Assembly (NCBI GenBank): GCA_002483105.1
Contig: DLHG01000009.1
Coordinates: forward strand, 201,598 to 265,597
Reading direction: 5' to 3'
DNA from: Bacteroidetes bacterium UBA7674
GTDB lineage: Bacteria > Bacteroidota > Bacteroidia > Chitinophagales > Chitinophagaceae
Length of the DNA stretch: 64,000 nucleotides
The first letter of the stretch is position 1. Every line of letters begins with the position of its first letter. This document shows, piece by piece, positions 24,283-33,070 of the stretch. Made by a program: the position numbers and the translations under genes. Under the pieces are notes generated by a model. The model was not told the DNA's origin, searched no databases, and saw nothing but the letters and a program-made list of their open reading frames with translations.

Positions 24283-25104
24283 ATGAATATTTTCGAGGCG
24301 ATCATCTTAGGCATAGTAGAAGGCATTACAGAATTCTTACCCGTTTCTTCCACAGGACATATGATATTGGTCCACTCACTGATGGGAACGCCGAATGATG
24401 CATTCACCAAACTGTTTGAAATATGTGTGCAGCTAGGCGCGATACTTTCGGTATTAGTTCTTTACTGGAAGAAATTCGTTGACTTCAGCAAATGGCAGTT
24501 CTATGTAAAGCTCTTTATCGCGGTGATACCTGCTTTGGTGTTGGGTTTCCTGTTCAATGATGCTATTGAAGCATTTATGGAGAGCCCGGTTACAGTGGCT
24601 GTTACATTGGTGCTGGGTGGTATCGTGTTGTTGTTCATTGATAAAGTATTCAAGAATCCAACCGTTACAGAAGAGCCGCAAATCAAACAGCAAAGTGCAT
24701 TTGTAATAGGCCTCTGGCAATGTATCTCTATGATACCCGGTGTGAGCCGTAGTGCCGCTACTATTATTGGTGGTATGCAACAAAAGCTAACCCGCTCACT
24801 GGCAGCGGAATTTTCTTTCTTCCTCGCTGTGCCTACAATGGCTGCTGCTACCGGCTACTCACTGGTTCTGAAAGATTGGAAAAGCGATACCGGTGGCGCA
24901 GACATGAAAGGTTATGAAGTGCTGACACAAAACAGTGATAACCTGATGATCTTTGGTATAGGTGCAGTAGTGTCCTTCATAGTAGCTATGATAGCGATCA
25001 AAGGCTTCATAGCATTCCTGCAAAAGCGTGGCTTTAAGGTGTTTGGTATCTATCGTATCATAGCGGGGATACTGATGCTTTTGTGGTTTGGGCTGAGAGG
25101 GTAG
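24283..25104 (+). CDS. uppP: undecaprenyl-diphosphatase
   Basis: UppP (BacA) dephosphorylates undecaprenyl diphosphate to recycle the lipid carrier for peptidoglycan and O-antigen. The 273-residue membrane protein has both family motifs: EGITEFLPVSSTGH (13-26) and PGVSRSAATIIGG (about 152-164), with about seven or eight membrane helices. The length is typical. It is the last gene of folD-queE-uppP and is followed by repeat DNA. Confidence 0.95.
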   Translation: MNIFEAIILGIVEGITEFLPVSSTGHMILVHSLMGTPNDAFTKLFEICVQLGAILSVLVLYWKKFVDFSKWQFYVKLFIAVIPALVLGFLFNDAIEAFMESPVTVAVTLVLGGIVLLFIDKVFKNPTVTEEPQIKQQSAFVIGLWQCISMIPGVSRSAATIIGGMQQKLTRSLAAEFSFFLAVPTMAAATGYSLVLKDWKSDTGGADMKGYEVLTQNSDNLMIFGIGAVVSFIVAMIAIKGFIAFLQKRGFKVFGIYRIIAGILMLLWFGLRG

Positions 25105-25110
25105 TTCTTT

Positions 25111-25149
25111 TGCGAGTATTTACACACCTCTAACCCCTCTCAAGAGGGG
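25111..25149 (-). repeat. C-rich hairpin/GCGAGT element (short copy)
   Basis: TGCGAGT, a spacer, then CCCCTCT CAA GAGGGG. Orientation is opposite to the copies at 13668-13782. Confidence 0.55.
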
Positions 25150-25151
25150 AC

Positions 25152-25201
25152 GTGTTATTCTGATAAGTACTTCGTGAGGTTGCTTCGTTCCTCGCAATGA
25201 C
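25152..25201 (+). repeat. 50-bp dispersed repeat (GTTGCTTCGTTCCTCGCAATGAC), copy 1
   Basis: It runs from GTGTTATTCTGAT to CTCGCAATGAC and is the same length as, and nearly identical to, the copy at 29862-29911. The right-hand half reads, on the other strand, GTCATTGCGAGGAACGAAGC, a motif I recognise as common in intergenic DNA of many bacteria. Confidence 0.8.
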
Positions 25202-25210
25202 GCGAGTGGT

Positions 25211-25573
25211 TTACTCCCTTTCCGGTTCCCAGGCGCGGAAGAGGTGATTGAGGTAGTGGTTCTCTTCTTTGGTGATCACATTATCTGCTGCTGCGAGTTG
25301 TACGGCGAAGTCTATAAGTTTGGTGCGTTCTTCAGGGGTGGCATCATCGTAGAAATCATCCATCATTTTCAGGAAGTGGGCTTCCCATTCATCGGGTTTC
25401 AGTCGGCTGATAACTTCCATTTGCTTATCCAGGTTTACCCGGAAAGGAAATTCCGTTACCAGGTACTCGCGTATCACGTTATCTTCTTTCTCGCCTACGC
25501 GGAAGTCTACTGCTGAAAGTATCATCAACAGGTGGTATCCGGCTATCGTCTTATTCGTTCTGTTATTCGGCAT
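25211..25573 (-). CDS. TerB-like domain protein
   Basis: A 120-residue helical protein with the pattern of the TerB/DUF533-type fold: LLMILSAVDFRVGEKEDNVIREYL at the start and LIDFAVQLAAADNVITKEENHYLNHLF at the end. Each has the acidic 'D/E at helix start' layout of paired TerB repeats. TerB domains are linked to metal or stress responses; no other ter genes are nearby, so a tellurite role should not be assumed. It is 14 bp from the end... of the alanine dehydrogenase gene, which lies upstream on the other side of its start and runs in the same direction (25588 onward), so its own start sits just after that gene's stop. Confidence 0.72.
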   Translation of the reverse strand: MPNNRTNKTIAGYHLLMILSAVDFRVGEKEDNVIREYLVTEFPFRVNLDKQMEVISRLKPDEWEAHFLKMMDDFYDDATPEERTKLIDFAVQLAAADNVITKEENHYLNHLFRAWEPERE

Positions 25574-25587
25574 AAATGTCTTTCGCT

Positions 25588-26799
25588 TTAGCTTTGCGAA
25601 GCAAGTAACAGGTCTAGGTCAGTATATTTAAATCCGAACCGCTTGGCCAGGTGCGCGTTGGTAACGCTTCCCTTGTACAGGTACACGCCATTACGGATGC
25701 CCTGCTTGGCCAGTATCAACGATTCCATTCCGCCCATGTCGGCACATTGCAGCATCATCGGCATCAGTACATTGCTGATAGCGCGGGATGCGGTGCGCGA
25801 TACGCTGGAGGCTATATTAGGTACACAATAGTGTATCACATCATACTTTTTGAATATCGGGTTTTCGTGGGTCGTCATTTTCGAGGTCTCGAAGCAGCCA
25901 CCGCGGTCTATACTGATATCCACTATCACCGAGCCTGCTTTCATCATGCTCACCATGTTCTCTGTTACTACTACAGGGGTAAGGCCATTAACAGGTTTCA
26001 ATGCGCCAACGGCTACATCGGCATTGGCCAGTTCTTCCGCCAGCGTAACCGGGTCGAGCACCGAAGTGAAGCACCTGCGGCCTATATTGTTCTGCAGGCG
26101 CATGAGACGATAGATGGAGTTGTCGAATATCTTTACGGAAGCCCCGAGGCCCAGTGCCGTCCGTGTAGCTGATTCGCCCACTACGCCCGCACCTATTATC
26201 AATACCCTTGCAGGTGGTACGCCGGAGATACCCCCGAGGAGGATACCCTTTCCGTTGTGTACGTTGCTTAAATATTTAGCGGCAGTTAATATTGCTGAAC
26301 TGCCTGCTATCTCACTCATAGAGCGAACTATAGGGTAGGTACCTGAATCATCTTTAATAGACTCAAAGGCTATGGCTATGATCTTCTTTTTTGTGAGTTG
26401 CTCCATCATATCCGTCTTGAGGAACGGTAGATGTATAGGAGAGATGACTACCTGGTTGGGTTGCAGTAATGGTATCTCCTCTTCAGAGATAGGGGCAGAC
26501 TTAATGATGGTGGTAGCCTTGTAGAGGTCTGCCTTATCATATACTATACGCGCTCCTGCCTCGCTGTAGTCGCTGTCGAAGTAGAAAGAACCATCACCGG
26601 CACAGTGCTCCACAGCCACATCGTGGCCGTTGTTTACCAGTACGCTCACCGCCTCAGGTGTTAAAGCCACCCTGTTCTCCTGGAAGGAAGTCTCCTTGGG
26701 TATCCCTATAAATAGTTGTTTTTTCTTAGGTAATATCTCAAGCGTCTCTTCCAGTGGTATATAGGAAAAGGATGGAGATATATATGGTCTTTTACTCAT
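25588..26799 (-). CDS. ald: alanine dehydrogenase
   Basis: A 403-residue NAD-dependent L-alanine dehydrogenase interconverting alanine and pyruvate plus ammonia. GIPKETSFQENRVALTPEAV is the N-terminal substrate-binding signature. The dinucleotide loop is VLIIGAGVVGESATRTALGLGASVKIFD, and the C-terminal VNGLTPVVVTENMV and DISIDRGGCFETS are family segments. An AlaDH/PNT-domain transhydrogenase alpha subunit is the main alternative, but no pntB is adjacent. I chose the ATG at 26799; the frame extends 23 residues upstream without family likeness. The TerB-like gene follows 14 bp after its stop and may be cotranscribed. Confidence 0.88.
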   Translation of the reverse strand: MSKRPYISPSFSYIPLEETLEILPKKKQLFIGIPKETSFQENRVALTPEAVSVLVNNGHDVAVEHCAGDGSFYFDSDYSEAGARIVYDKADLYKATTIIKSAPISEEEIPLLQPNQVVISPIHLPFLKTDMMEQLTKKKIIAIAFESIKDDSGTYPIVRSMSEIAGSSAILTAAKYLSNVHNGKGILLGGISGVPPARVLIIGAGVVGESATRTALGLGASVKIFDNSIYRLMRLQNNIGRRCFTSVLDPVTLAEELANADVAVGALKPVNGLTPVVVTENMVSMMKAGSVIVDISIDRGGCFETSKMTTHENPIFKKYDVIHYCVPNIASSVSRTASRAISNVLMPMMLQCADMGGMESLILAKQGIRNGVYLYKGSVTNAHLAKRFGFKYTDLDLLLASQS

Positions 26800-26943
26800 G
26801 CTCACTAGTCCGTAGTCATTTGGCAGAAATATACAAAACATCATTCTATTTAGGAAACGCTTTAACATACTGCTAAGACATACTTAATACAGCCAATGTG
26901 GCTAAATACTGAGGATATAACGTGGTTTTGTACCTTTAAGCTT

Positions 26944-26951
26944 TATTTTTG
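26944..26951 (+). promoter_or_regulatory. -7-like promoter motif of rpoN
   Basis: TATTTTTG, 17 bp before the rpoN ATG; a TTTG at 26927-26930 is only 13 bp upstream, closer than usual. Confidence 0.4.
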
Positions 26952-26968
26952 TAGCCACAGACCAAGGA

Positions 26969-28450
26969 ATGCTAAGACAGAGTCACCAGCAGAAGCTATT
27001 ACAGAAACTATCGCCCCAGCAGATTCAACTCATGAAACTGCTGCAAATCCCTACGGCCAACCTGGAAGAAAGGATAAAGGAAGAACTGGAGGAAAACCCC
27101 GCCCTGGAAACAGGTGAGGAAGAAGCGCCTACTGATGAATATGACCTGCAGGATAATAGTGATGACTTTGATAGTGACTCTGATGATGGTGAAGTGGAAC
27201 TGAGTGATGATACGGCTGATAAAGTGGACCTGGATGATTTCCTTCGTCATGAAGATGATGATGGTGGTGGATACAGTGACGACTACTATAATAACGCAGA
27301 AGAACGCCAGAGCACTCCGGTAAGTGTGGAGAACAGTTTCCACGACCACCTGCTGGACCAACTGGGTATGTTGGAGCTGGACGAGCGGAGACAAAAAATA
27401 GCAGAACAAATAATAGGCAGCATAGATGAGGATGGTTACCTGCGCCGGGAACCGGGTGCGATAGTGGATGACCTGGCATTCGGGCAGAGTATAGAGACCG
27501 ACCTGGATGAAGTGAACCTGCTGATAAACGATATACAACAGTTTGATCCGCCGGGCGTATGCGCATGGACACTACAAGAGTGTTTGCTACTGCAACTGAA
27601 AAGATTCCCGCCGAGTAAAGAAGTAAAAAATGCTATTGAGATCATTGATGATCACTTCAATGAATTCATCAAGAAGCACTATGATAAGATACAACGCCAG
27701 CTGGGGCTGAATGCCGAAGATTTTAAAGAGGTCATCAATATCATCATCAAGCTGAACCCCAAGCCGGGCTCTGCATTCGCAGTGCTGAACAAAGCGGAGA
27801 GCTATGTGATACCCGACTTCTTCGTGTTCAACAACAACGGTAAGCTGGAACTATCGCTCAACTCTAAGAACGCACCGGAGCTTCGTGTTTCGGAAGGGTA
27901 TAAAGAGATGATGCGCGCTTACGACAGAAGCGATAAAAAAGATAAACGCCAGAAGGAAGCATTGATCTTCATCAAGCAGAAACTGGATTCGGCCAAGTGG
28001 TTCATAGATGCTATCAAGCAAAGGCAACATACGCTGTTGCATACCATGCAGGCGATATTGCAGTTCCAGGAAGAATTCTTTATTACAGGAGATGATACTT
28101 CCCTGAAGCCGATGATATTGAAAGATATCGCACAAATGACCTTCCTTGATGTGTCTACTGTATCGCGTGTGGCGAACAGTAAGTTCGTGCAAACTGAGTT
28201 TGGTACTTATAAATTAAAATACTTCTTCTCCGAAGCACTGCAAACGGAAAGTGGTGAAGAGGTCTCTACCCGCGAGGTGAAATCTATCCTGAACGACATC
28301 ATAGGTGGTGAGATAAAGAAGAAACCATACTCTGATGAGAAGCTCACGGAGATGCTGCAGGAAAAGGGTTATAACATTGCCCGCAGGACTGTTGCCAAGT
28401 ATAGAGAGCAGCTGAATATTCCTGTGGCGAGGTTGAGGAAGGAATTGTAA
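26969..28450 (+). CDS. rpoN: RNA polymerase sigma-54 factor
   Basis: A 493-residue sigma-54. Region I is the Gln/Leu-rich start (QSHQQKLLQKLSPQQIQLMKLLQIP). Region II is an unusually acidic linker (about 45-115, runs of D and E). Region III holds the core-binding part (DEDGYLRREP, FDPPGVCAWTLQECLLLQL) and the HTH (MTFLDVSTVSRVANSKFVQT). The RpoN box ARRTVAKYREQLNIP is at 471-485 and is nearly canonical. It directs transcription from -24/-12 promoters with AAA+ activators; none is in this window. The gene is monocistronic, divergent from ald. Confidence 0.96.
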   Translation: MLRQSHQQKLLQKLSPQQIQLMKLLQIPTANLEERIKEELEENPALETGEEEAPTDEYDLQDNSDDFDSDSDDGEVELSDDTADKVDLDDFLRHEDDDGGGYSDDYYNNAEERQSTPVSVENSFHDHLLDQLGMLELDERRQKIAEQIIGSIDEDGYLRREPGAIVDDLAFGQSIETDLDEVNLLINDIQQFDPPGVCAWTLQECLLLQLKRFPPSKEVKNAIEIIDDHFNEFIKKHYDKIQRQLGLNAEDFKEVINIIIKLNPKPGSAFAVLNKAESYVIPDFFVFNNNGKLELSLNSKNAPELRVSEGYKEMMRAYDRSDKKDKRQKEALIFIKQKLDSAKWFIDAIKQRQHTLLHTMQAILQFQEEFFITGDDTSLKPMILKDIAQMTFLDVSTVSRVANSKFVQTEFGTYKLKYFFSEALQTESGEEVSTREVKSILNDIIGGEIKKKPYSDEKLTEMLQEKGYNIARRTVAKYREQLNIPVARLRKEL

Positions 28451-28472
28451 AGCTGCTCAAGTCAACCTCCCT

Positions 28473-28508
28473 GGCTGAAAAAACCTGCTTCGCTGTTTTT
28501 TTTTCAGC
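28473..28508. terminator. A/T-stem hairpin after rpoN, possible terminator
   Basis: GCTGAAAAAA and TTTTTTCAGC form a perfect 10-bp stem around a CCTGCTTCGCTG-type loop, about 25 bp after rpoN. The T-run lies inside the stem, so this is not a textbook terminator. Confidence 0.4.
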
Positions 28509-28510
28509 AT

Positions 28511-28532
28511 CCCCTCCTAAAAACAGGAGGGG
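28511..28532 (+). repeat. C-rich hairpin (partial element)
   Basis: CCCCTCCTAAAAACAGGAGGGG, the hairpin half of the GCGAGT-linked family without the GCGAGT edge. Confidence 0.5.
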
Positions 28533-28559
28533 AGTTCAATAGCATTTCCTTCATATCCT

Positions 28560-28567
28560 TACCTTTG
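28560..28567 (+). promoter_or_regulatory. -7-like promoter motif of lhgO
   Basis: TACCTTTG, 20 bp before the ATG at 28588. Confidence 0.4.
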
Positions 28568-28587
28568 CGCAACTTTAAAATCATTCA

Positions 28588-29808
28588 ATGAGTACCCATT
28601 CATTTAATATAGTAGTAATAGGCGGTGGCTGTGTAGGCCTCGCTACGGCATACAAACTCAATACAAAATATCCCCATCTTAAAATAGCTGTCCTGGAGAA
28701 AGAGGATAGTGTTTCCGCGCACCAGACGGGGCGTAACTCCGGGGTGATACACTCGGGTATCTATTACAAGCCGGGGTCGTATAAAGCGAAGAATTGTGTG
28801 GAAGGCAGGCGTGAACTGGTAGCTTTTGCGAAAGAGCATGGCATAAAGCACGATATATGTGGCAAGATAATAGTGGCGACAGAAGAGAGCGAGCTGGCTC
28901 ATATGAACAAGGTCTATAACAATGGTATCGCTAATGGAGTAGAAGACCTTCGCCTGATAACAGCGGCGGAGATAAAAGAGATAGAGCCATATTGTGAAGG
29001 TATAGCCGGGATATGGGTGGGCTGCACGGGCATCATAGACTATGTGGGCTTTTCCAAAAAGTTGGCAGAACTGATAGAAGGGAAGTTTGCAGGAAGTAAA
29101 GTTTTCCTGGGTACTGAAGCGAAGGAATTTATCAAGAAGGATAACAAGACTATCATCAAAACAAATAGCGGTGACTTTGAGACTAAGTTCCTTGTGGCTT
29201 GCGCCGGATTGCAAAGTGACCGTATTGCTAATAAAGAAGGCACAGGTACCGATAGTGCTATTGTAGGTTTCCGTGGGGATTATTACGACCTGACAGAGAA
29301 GGGACATAAGAAGGTGAAGAACCTGATATACCCGGTGCCTAATCCGCAGTTCCCCTTCCTTGGTGTGCACTTTACGCGTATGACCAATGGGGAGATAGAG
29401 TGCGGGCCTAATGCAGTCTTCGTTTTCAAACGGGAGGGTTATGGCAAGACGGACTTTAATTTAAAAGATACCACGCAGGCATTTGGCTTTGGTGGTACCT
29501 GGAAGTTCTTCGCGAAGCACTGGCGCTTCGGGTTGGATGAATATCGTGGGGCGTTCTCGAAAGCATATTTCCTGAAGCGTTTGCAGAAGCTGATACCGAC
29601 GCTTGAGATGGATGATCTTACCCCGGGACGTTCTGGTGTGAGGGCTATGGCGCTTTCGAAGGAAGGGAATATGATAGATGACTTTAAGATAGAAGCGAAG
29701 GGCAATGCCATACATGTGCTGAATGCACCGTCACCGGCGGCTACTGCCGCACTGGCTATTGGTAAGGCTGTGGAAGAGATGGCGACGAAGCATTTTGGGT
29801 TAAGTTAG
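28588..29808 (+). CDS. lhgO: L-2-hydroxyglutarate oxidase
   Basis: A 406-residue FAD enzyme of the DAO family. The dinucleotide motif VVIGGGCVGLATAY is at residues about 9-22. KEDSVSAHQTGRNSGVIHSGIYYKPGSYKAKNCVEG is diagnostic of the LhgO/L2HGDH group, and GIIDYVGFSKKLAE and the C-terminal APSPAATAALAIGK also fit. It oxidises L-2-hydroxyglutarate to 2-oxoglutarate, passing electrons to the quinone pool in E. coli. The length agrees. It stands alone and is followed by repeats and a terminator. Confidence 0.92.
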   Translation: MSTHSFNIVVIGGGCVGLATAYKLNTKYPHLKIAVLEKEDSVSAHQTGRNSGVIHSGIYYKPGSYKAKNCVEGRRELVAFAKEHGIKHDICGKIIVATEESELAHMNKVYNNGIANGVEDLRLITAAEIKEIEPYCEGIAGIWVGCTGIIDYVGFSKKLAELIEGKFAGSKVFLGTEAKEFIKKDNKTIIKTNSGDFETKFLVACAGLQSDRIANKEGTGTDSAIVGFRGDYYDLTEKGHKKVKNLIYPVPNPQFPFLGVHFTRMTNGEIECGPNAVFVFKREGYGKTDFNLKDTTQAFGFGGTWKFFAKHWRFGLDEYRGAFSKAYFLKRLQKLIPTLEMDDLTPGRSGVRAMALSKEGNMIDDFKIEAKGNAIHVLNAPSPAATAALAIGKAVEEMATKHFGLS

Positions 29809-29861
29809 TTTGGTGCGAGTGGCTCAGGTGGATAGATCCTTCGCGGGGCTCAGGATGACAA

Positions 29862-29911
29862 GTGTTATTTTGATACACATTTCGTGAGGTTGCTTCGTTC
29901 CTCGCAATGAC
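29862..29911 (+). repeat. 50-bp dispersed repeat (GTTGCTTCGTTCCTCGCAATGAC), copy 2
   Basis: It runs from GTGTTATTTTGAT to CTCGCAATGAC. It is preceded by TCCTTCGCGGGGCTCAGGATGAC (29837-29859), a second short motif that also occurs widely in bacterial intergenic DNA and often beside this one. Confidence 0.8.
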
Positions 29912-29930
29912 TTGAGTTTTATAAAAAGAG

Positions 29931-29956
29931 AAAGCCGCTCATTGAGCGGCTTTCCT
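29931..29956. terminator. bidirectional terminator (lhgO / outer-membrane protein gene)
   Basis: AAAGCCGCTC ATT GAGCGGCTTT is a perfect 10-bp stem with T-rich sequence on the right and A-rich on the left. It lies in the 167-bp gap between convergent genes. Confidence 0.85.
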
Positions 29957-29975
29957 TTTATATTTTGAAGTATTA

Positions 29976-31658
29976 CTAGTAGTAATTATAATCTCTTCGG
30001 GCGATGTTTAATCTGAGTCCGCCGTAGATGTAGGTGGTGTTTTGTTCGGGCAGAAAGTTGTTGTCGTAAGTGAAGCGGCGGTTGGTAGCGCCGAGGTCTA
30101 TGAACAGGTTAGGGCGTAGCTCGTATGAAACGAGGCCATCGAGTGTAAGGCAATTAGCCGGTACGCCGTTTATCAGCCCGATGCCGAAATCGCCTGTACT
30201 GCGGGTATCGTACTCCATAAAGATGTTACTACCGAAGTTAGACCCTGTAGTGTCCTGTCCTTGCCTGTAGAACATACCTTTCAGGGTAATGAACAGGTTC
30301 TTTGCCGGTTGGTACCTGATAACGCCTATCGCTTCAGCAAAGCCGGAACCTAACGGGTGCGCCATTGGCTGGTTGTAGTGTGTATAGTTGGCTGTACTAT
30401 CGTAGTGAGAGTAAGTGTAAGGACGTACTATGTTGATCTCACCTTGCAGGTCAAGGTTTCTGATAGTGAAGGCATCGAAGTATTTCAGGCCGGCTTGTAT
30501 GCCATATTTGTTGGCCCACCATCCGCTGTTGCTGAATAGTTCTTTTGCCCTGAATTCATCCAGCAGAATTTGTCCGTAAAGCTGGACGTGTTTGGCGATA
30601 ATTATTTTTGCGTTCAGACCGATGTTCACGTTATCCGGGCTACCCATGTAACGTTCGATTTGGCGGTAGAAGATGATCGGGTTCAGGTAACCAAATTCGT
30701 ACCTGTCGCGACGGCTGAACATCACCGACTCGAACACGCCAATATTCAACCAACGGGTTGCATTCACACTCAGGTGGTGCATGGTAGCGTATTTGTGTGG
30801 CAGGCGGCGATCAGCACCGCGCGTGTATTGTGGTGTCAGCTCCATATATAAGTTCTGGTAGTTGAGCTTCCAGACCTTAGTGGTGAGTTTCAAGAATGCA
30901 GCCCCCGCAGCGAAGTCGCTCAGGAAAAGGCTACGCATACCATCACCCAGGAAATGCCTGTCGTAACCGAAAGTAACATTGATATGGTCTTTTACCGCAG
31001 CGAAATCTATGTAACCCCTTGCCTGCATATAGTCGAATACGCCCGGTTTAGGAGTCTGGTAGAAATCCCCGCCCGGAACAGCGCCATACTTGCCTATCCA
31101 GTTGTTGACAAAAGAAGGAACACGTTCCTGGTTGTCGGTAAAATACGTATAGAAACCAACCTTATCGGCAATGATACCACGCGCTTCAAAACCACGGCCG
31201 CTCCAGAAGAGGCTGTTGGCGTTGTTCTGCTCATTGGTATATTGATAGCTTATTACCGGATTGACTACCAGGAAGAAATTGTCTTCATTGACATGCAGAA
31301 AGTCAGGTTGCTTTTTGTAGAAGGTTTTGAACCAGGGTAATTTAGAATTTATGGCACCGTTGCGCTCTTCAGCCCATTCACCGCTCTTAGAGATACTGCG
31401 GGAGATATTATACCTGTCTATCTTGCTGAGGGAAGTGGCGCTTGAATTCTTTGATACCTCTGAGAGGAAACTCACCGCACTCTTGCGCATCACCGGCTTG
31501 GCCGTGAGGAACAATTCACCGGAAAGTGAACCCGAGCGTGTTTCCAGGCGGTCGAGTATCTGGTATTCCACAGAATTAAGCGGTATATATGTTGTTTGCG
31601 CACCCGCTACGGTCGCAGATAATGAAAGGGTAAGAAAGAAAAGTAGTTTTTTACTCAT
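29976..31658 (-). CDS. outer-membrane beta-barrel protein, Wzi/capsule-assembly-like
   Basis: A 560-residue exported protein. The signal peptide is MSKKLLFFLTLSLSATVAGAQ; I chose the ATG at 31658 for this reason, since the frame opens 19 codons earlier. The rest alternates hydrophobic and polar residues with many aromatic strand ends and finishes RLNIARRDYNYY, as in outer-membrane barrels. The layout (an N-terminal helical region with RSGSLSGELFLTAKPVMRKS, then barrel with FGYDRHFLGDGMRSLFLSD) resembles the Wzi-type capsule-assembly proteins of Bacteroidota. That assignment is moderate; a general porin-like role is the alternative. Confidence 0.65.
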   Translation of the reverse strand: MSKKLLFFLTLSLSATVAGAQTTYIPLNSVEYQILDRLETRSGSLSGELFLTAKPVMRKSAVSFLSEVSKNSSATSLSKIDRYNISRSISKSGEWAEERNGAINSKLPWFKTFYKKQPDFLHVNEDNFFLVVNPVISYQYTNEQNNANSLFWSGRGFEARGIIADKVGFYTYFTDNQERVPSFVNNWIGKYGAVPGGDFYQTPKPGVFDYMQARGYIDFAAVKDHINVTFGYDRHFLGDGMRSLFLSDFAAGAAFLKLTTKVWKLNYQNLYMELTPQYTRGADRRLPHKYATMHHLSVNATRWLNIGVFESVMFSRRDRYEFGYLNPIIFYRQIERYMGSPDNVNIGLNAKIIIAKHVQLYGQILLDEFRAKELFSNSGWWANKYGIQAGLKYFDAFTIRNLDLQGEINIVRPYTYSHYDSTANYTHYNQPMAHPLGSGFAEAIGVIRYQPAKNLFITLKGMFYRQGQDTTGSNFGSNIFMEYDTRSTGDFGIGLINGVPANCLTLDGLVSYELRPNLFIDLGATNRRFTYDNNFLPEQNTTYIYGGLRLNIARRDYNYY

Positions 31659-31738
31659 AACATGAGGTTTGCGTGTGCTTAAAGCGTTAAATTGCTTCAA
31701 AAATAATCGTATCAATCTGTTATTTATAGAGATCAGCT

Positions 31739-33070
31739 ATGTCAAGTTTGTTAATAAAGAATGCCTTAGTCGTAAATGAAGGGCGCACAGAGCGTAAAGA
31801 TATACTAATTAAGGAGGGACGCATAGAAAAAATCGGCAATAACATTGGTTTAACAGGAAATGTTAAAGAAATAAATGCCGATGGATTGCACCTCTTCCCC
31901 GGAGTAATAGACGACCAGGTACACTTTCGTGAGCCGGGACTGACGCACAAGGCCAATATAGGCAGCGAAGCAAGAGCCGCAGTAGCCGGCGGTACTACCT
32001 CCTTTATGGAAATGCCCAATACTGTTCCTGCGGCACTGACACAAGAACTGCTGGAAGATAAATATGCGATAGGGGCAGCTACTTCGGTAGCGAACTATTC
32101 CTTCTTTATGGGCGTTTCGAATGATAACCCAGATGAAGTGCTGAAGACCAATGCGAGGAAAAAAGACGTGTGCGGCGTGAAAATATTTATGGGCTCCAGC
32201 ACGGGGAATATGCTGGTGGACAACTACGTAACGCTCAACAAAATATTCTCTGAAAGTGAGCTGCTGATAGCAACCCACTGTGAAGATGAAAGAGTGATAA
32301 ATGCCAACAAACTAAAGTATCCTGATGCTGACAATGCGTCTTACCATCCGCTGATACGCGATACGGAAGCCTGCTTTGAAAGTTCGTTCTCGGCAGTGCA
32401 ACTGGCCAAGCAAACCAATGCGCGCCTGCACATACTACATATATCAACAGCGAGAGAATTGCAACTGTTCAGCAATATGCTGCCTCTTGCGGATAAAAGA
32501 ATTACCAATGAAGTATGCGTGCATCACCTGCACTTTACTGCTGATGACTACGCACAACTGGGCAACCTGATAAAATGTAATCCTGCTATAAAAGCGCCGG
32601 AGAATAAAGCAGCCCTTTGGGAAGCATTGCTTGACGACAGGCTGGATATAATAGCCACCGATCACGCGCCACATACCTGGGAAGAAAAGCAACAACCCTA
32701 CCAGCAAGCACCGAGCGGGTTGCCACTGGTGCAGCACTCCCTGCTGATGATGCTGGAGTATGCAAAAGCAGGAAAAATATCTGTAGAGAAAGTAGTAGAG
32801 AAAATGTGTCATGCCCCGGCTATCTGTTTCCAGATAGAGAAACGCGGATACATTCGCGAAGGCTACTGGGCGGACATAGTGCTGGTGGATATGAACAGCA
32901 ATACCAAAGTAAGCAAAGACAACCTCCTGTATAAATGCGGATGGTCGCCGCTGGAAGGACACGATTTCCCTGCGGAGATACGTTATACATTAGTGAACGG
33001 GGAAATAGCGTATGAGAATGGACGAGTGAACGATACTGTACGCGGAAAAAGGCTCTCATTTGACAGGTAA
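31739..33070 (+). CDS. pyrC: dihydroorotase
   Basis: A 443-residue amidohydrolase. Its family pieces are GVIDDQVHFREPG (58-67), the carboxylated-Lys site GVKIFMGSS (K148), ATHCED (H180), LHILHIST (H234) and IATDHAPH (D308), followed by GLPLVQHSLLMML. This is the type I dihydroorotase layout (carbamoyl-aspartate to dihydroorotate, pyrimidine pathway). The first His of the HxHxR metal motif is Gln60, leaving H62. I recall the same DDQVHFREPG wording in other Bacteroidota dihydroorotases, so this is probably family-wide. The stop overlaps the start of the MutS-like gene (TAATG). Confidence 0.85.
   Translation: MSSLLIKNALVVNEGRTERKDILIKEGRIEKIGNNIGLTGNVKEINADGLHLFPGVIDDQVHFREPGLTHKANIGSEARAAVAGGTTSFMEMPNTVPAALTQELLEDKYAIGAATSVANYSFFMGVSNDNPDEVLKTNARKKDVCGVKIFMGSSTGNMLVDNYVTLNKIFSESELLIATHCEDERVINANKLKYPDADNASYHPLIRDTEACFESSFSAVQLAKQTNARLHILHISTARELQLFSNMLPLADKRITNEVCVHHLHFTADDYAQLGNLIKCNPAIKAPENKAALWEALLDDRLDIIATDHAPHTWEEKQQPYQQAPSGLPLVQHSLLMMLEYAKAGKISVEKVVEKMCHAPAICFQIEKRGYIREGYWADIVLVDMNSNTKVSKDNLLYKCGWSPLEGHDFPAEIRYTLVNGEIAYENGRVNDTVRGKRLSFDR

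Noticed and set aside
25211..25573. Tellurite-resistance assignment for the TerB-like gene
   Set aside because: Fold similarity alone; no terC, terD or related genes nearby. Only the fold is claimed. The gene starts 14 bp after the stop of the alanine dehydrogenase gene, which is upstream on the same strand.
28600..29370. 256-residue minus-strand frame opposite lhgO
   Set aside because: Lies wholly inside lhgO, which has strong family motifs; the antisense product has random-looking composition.
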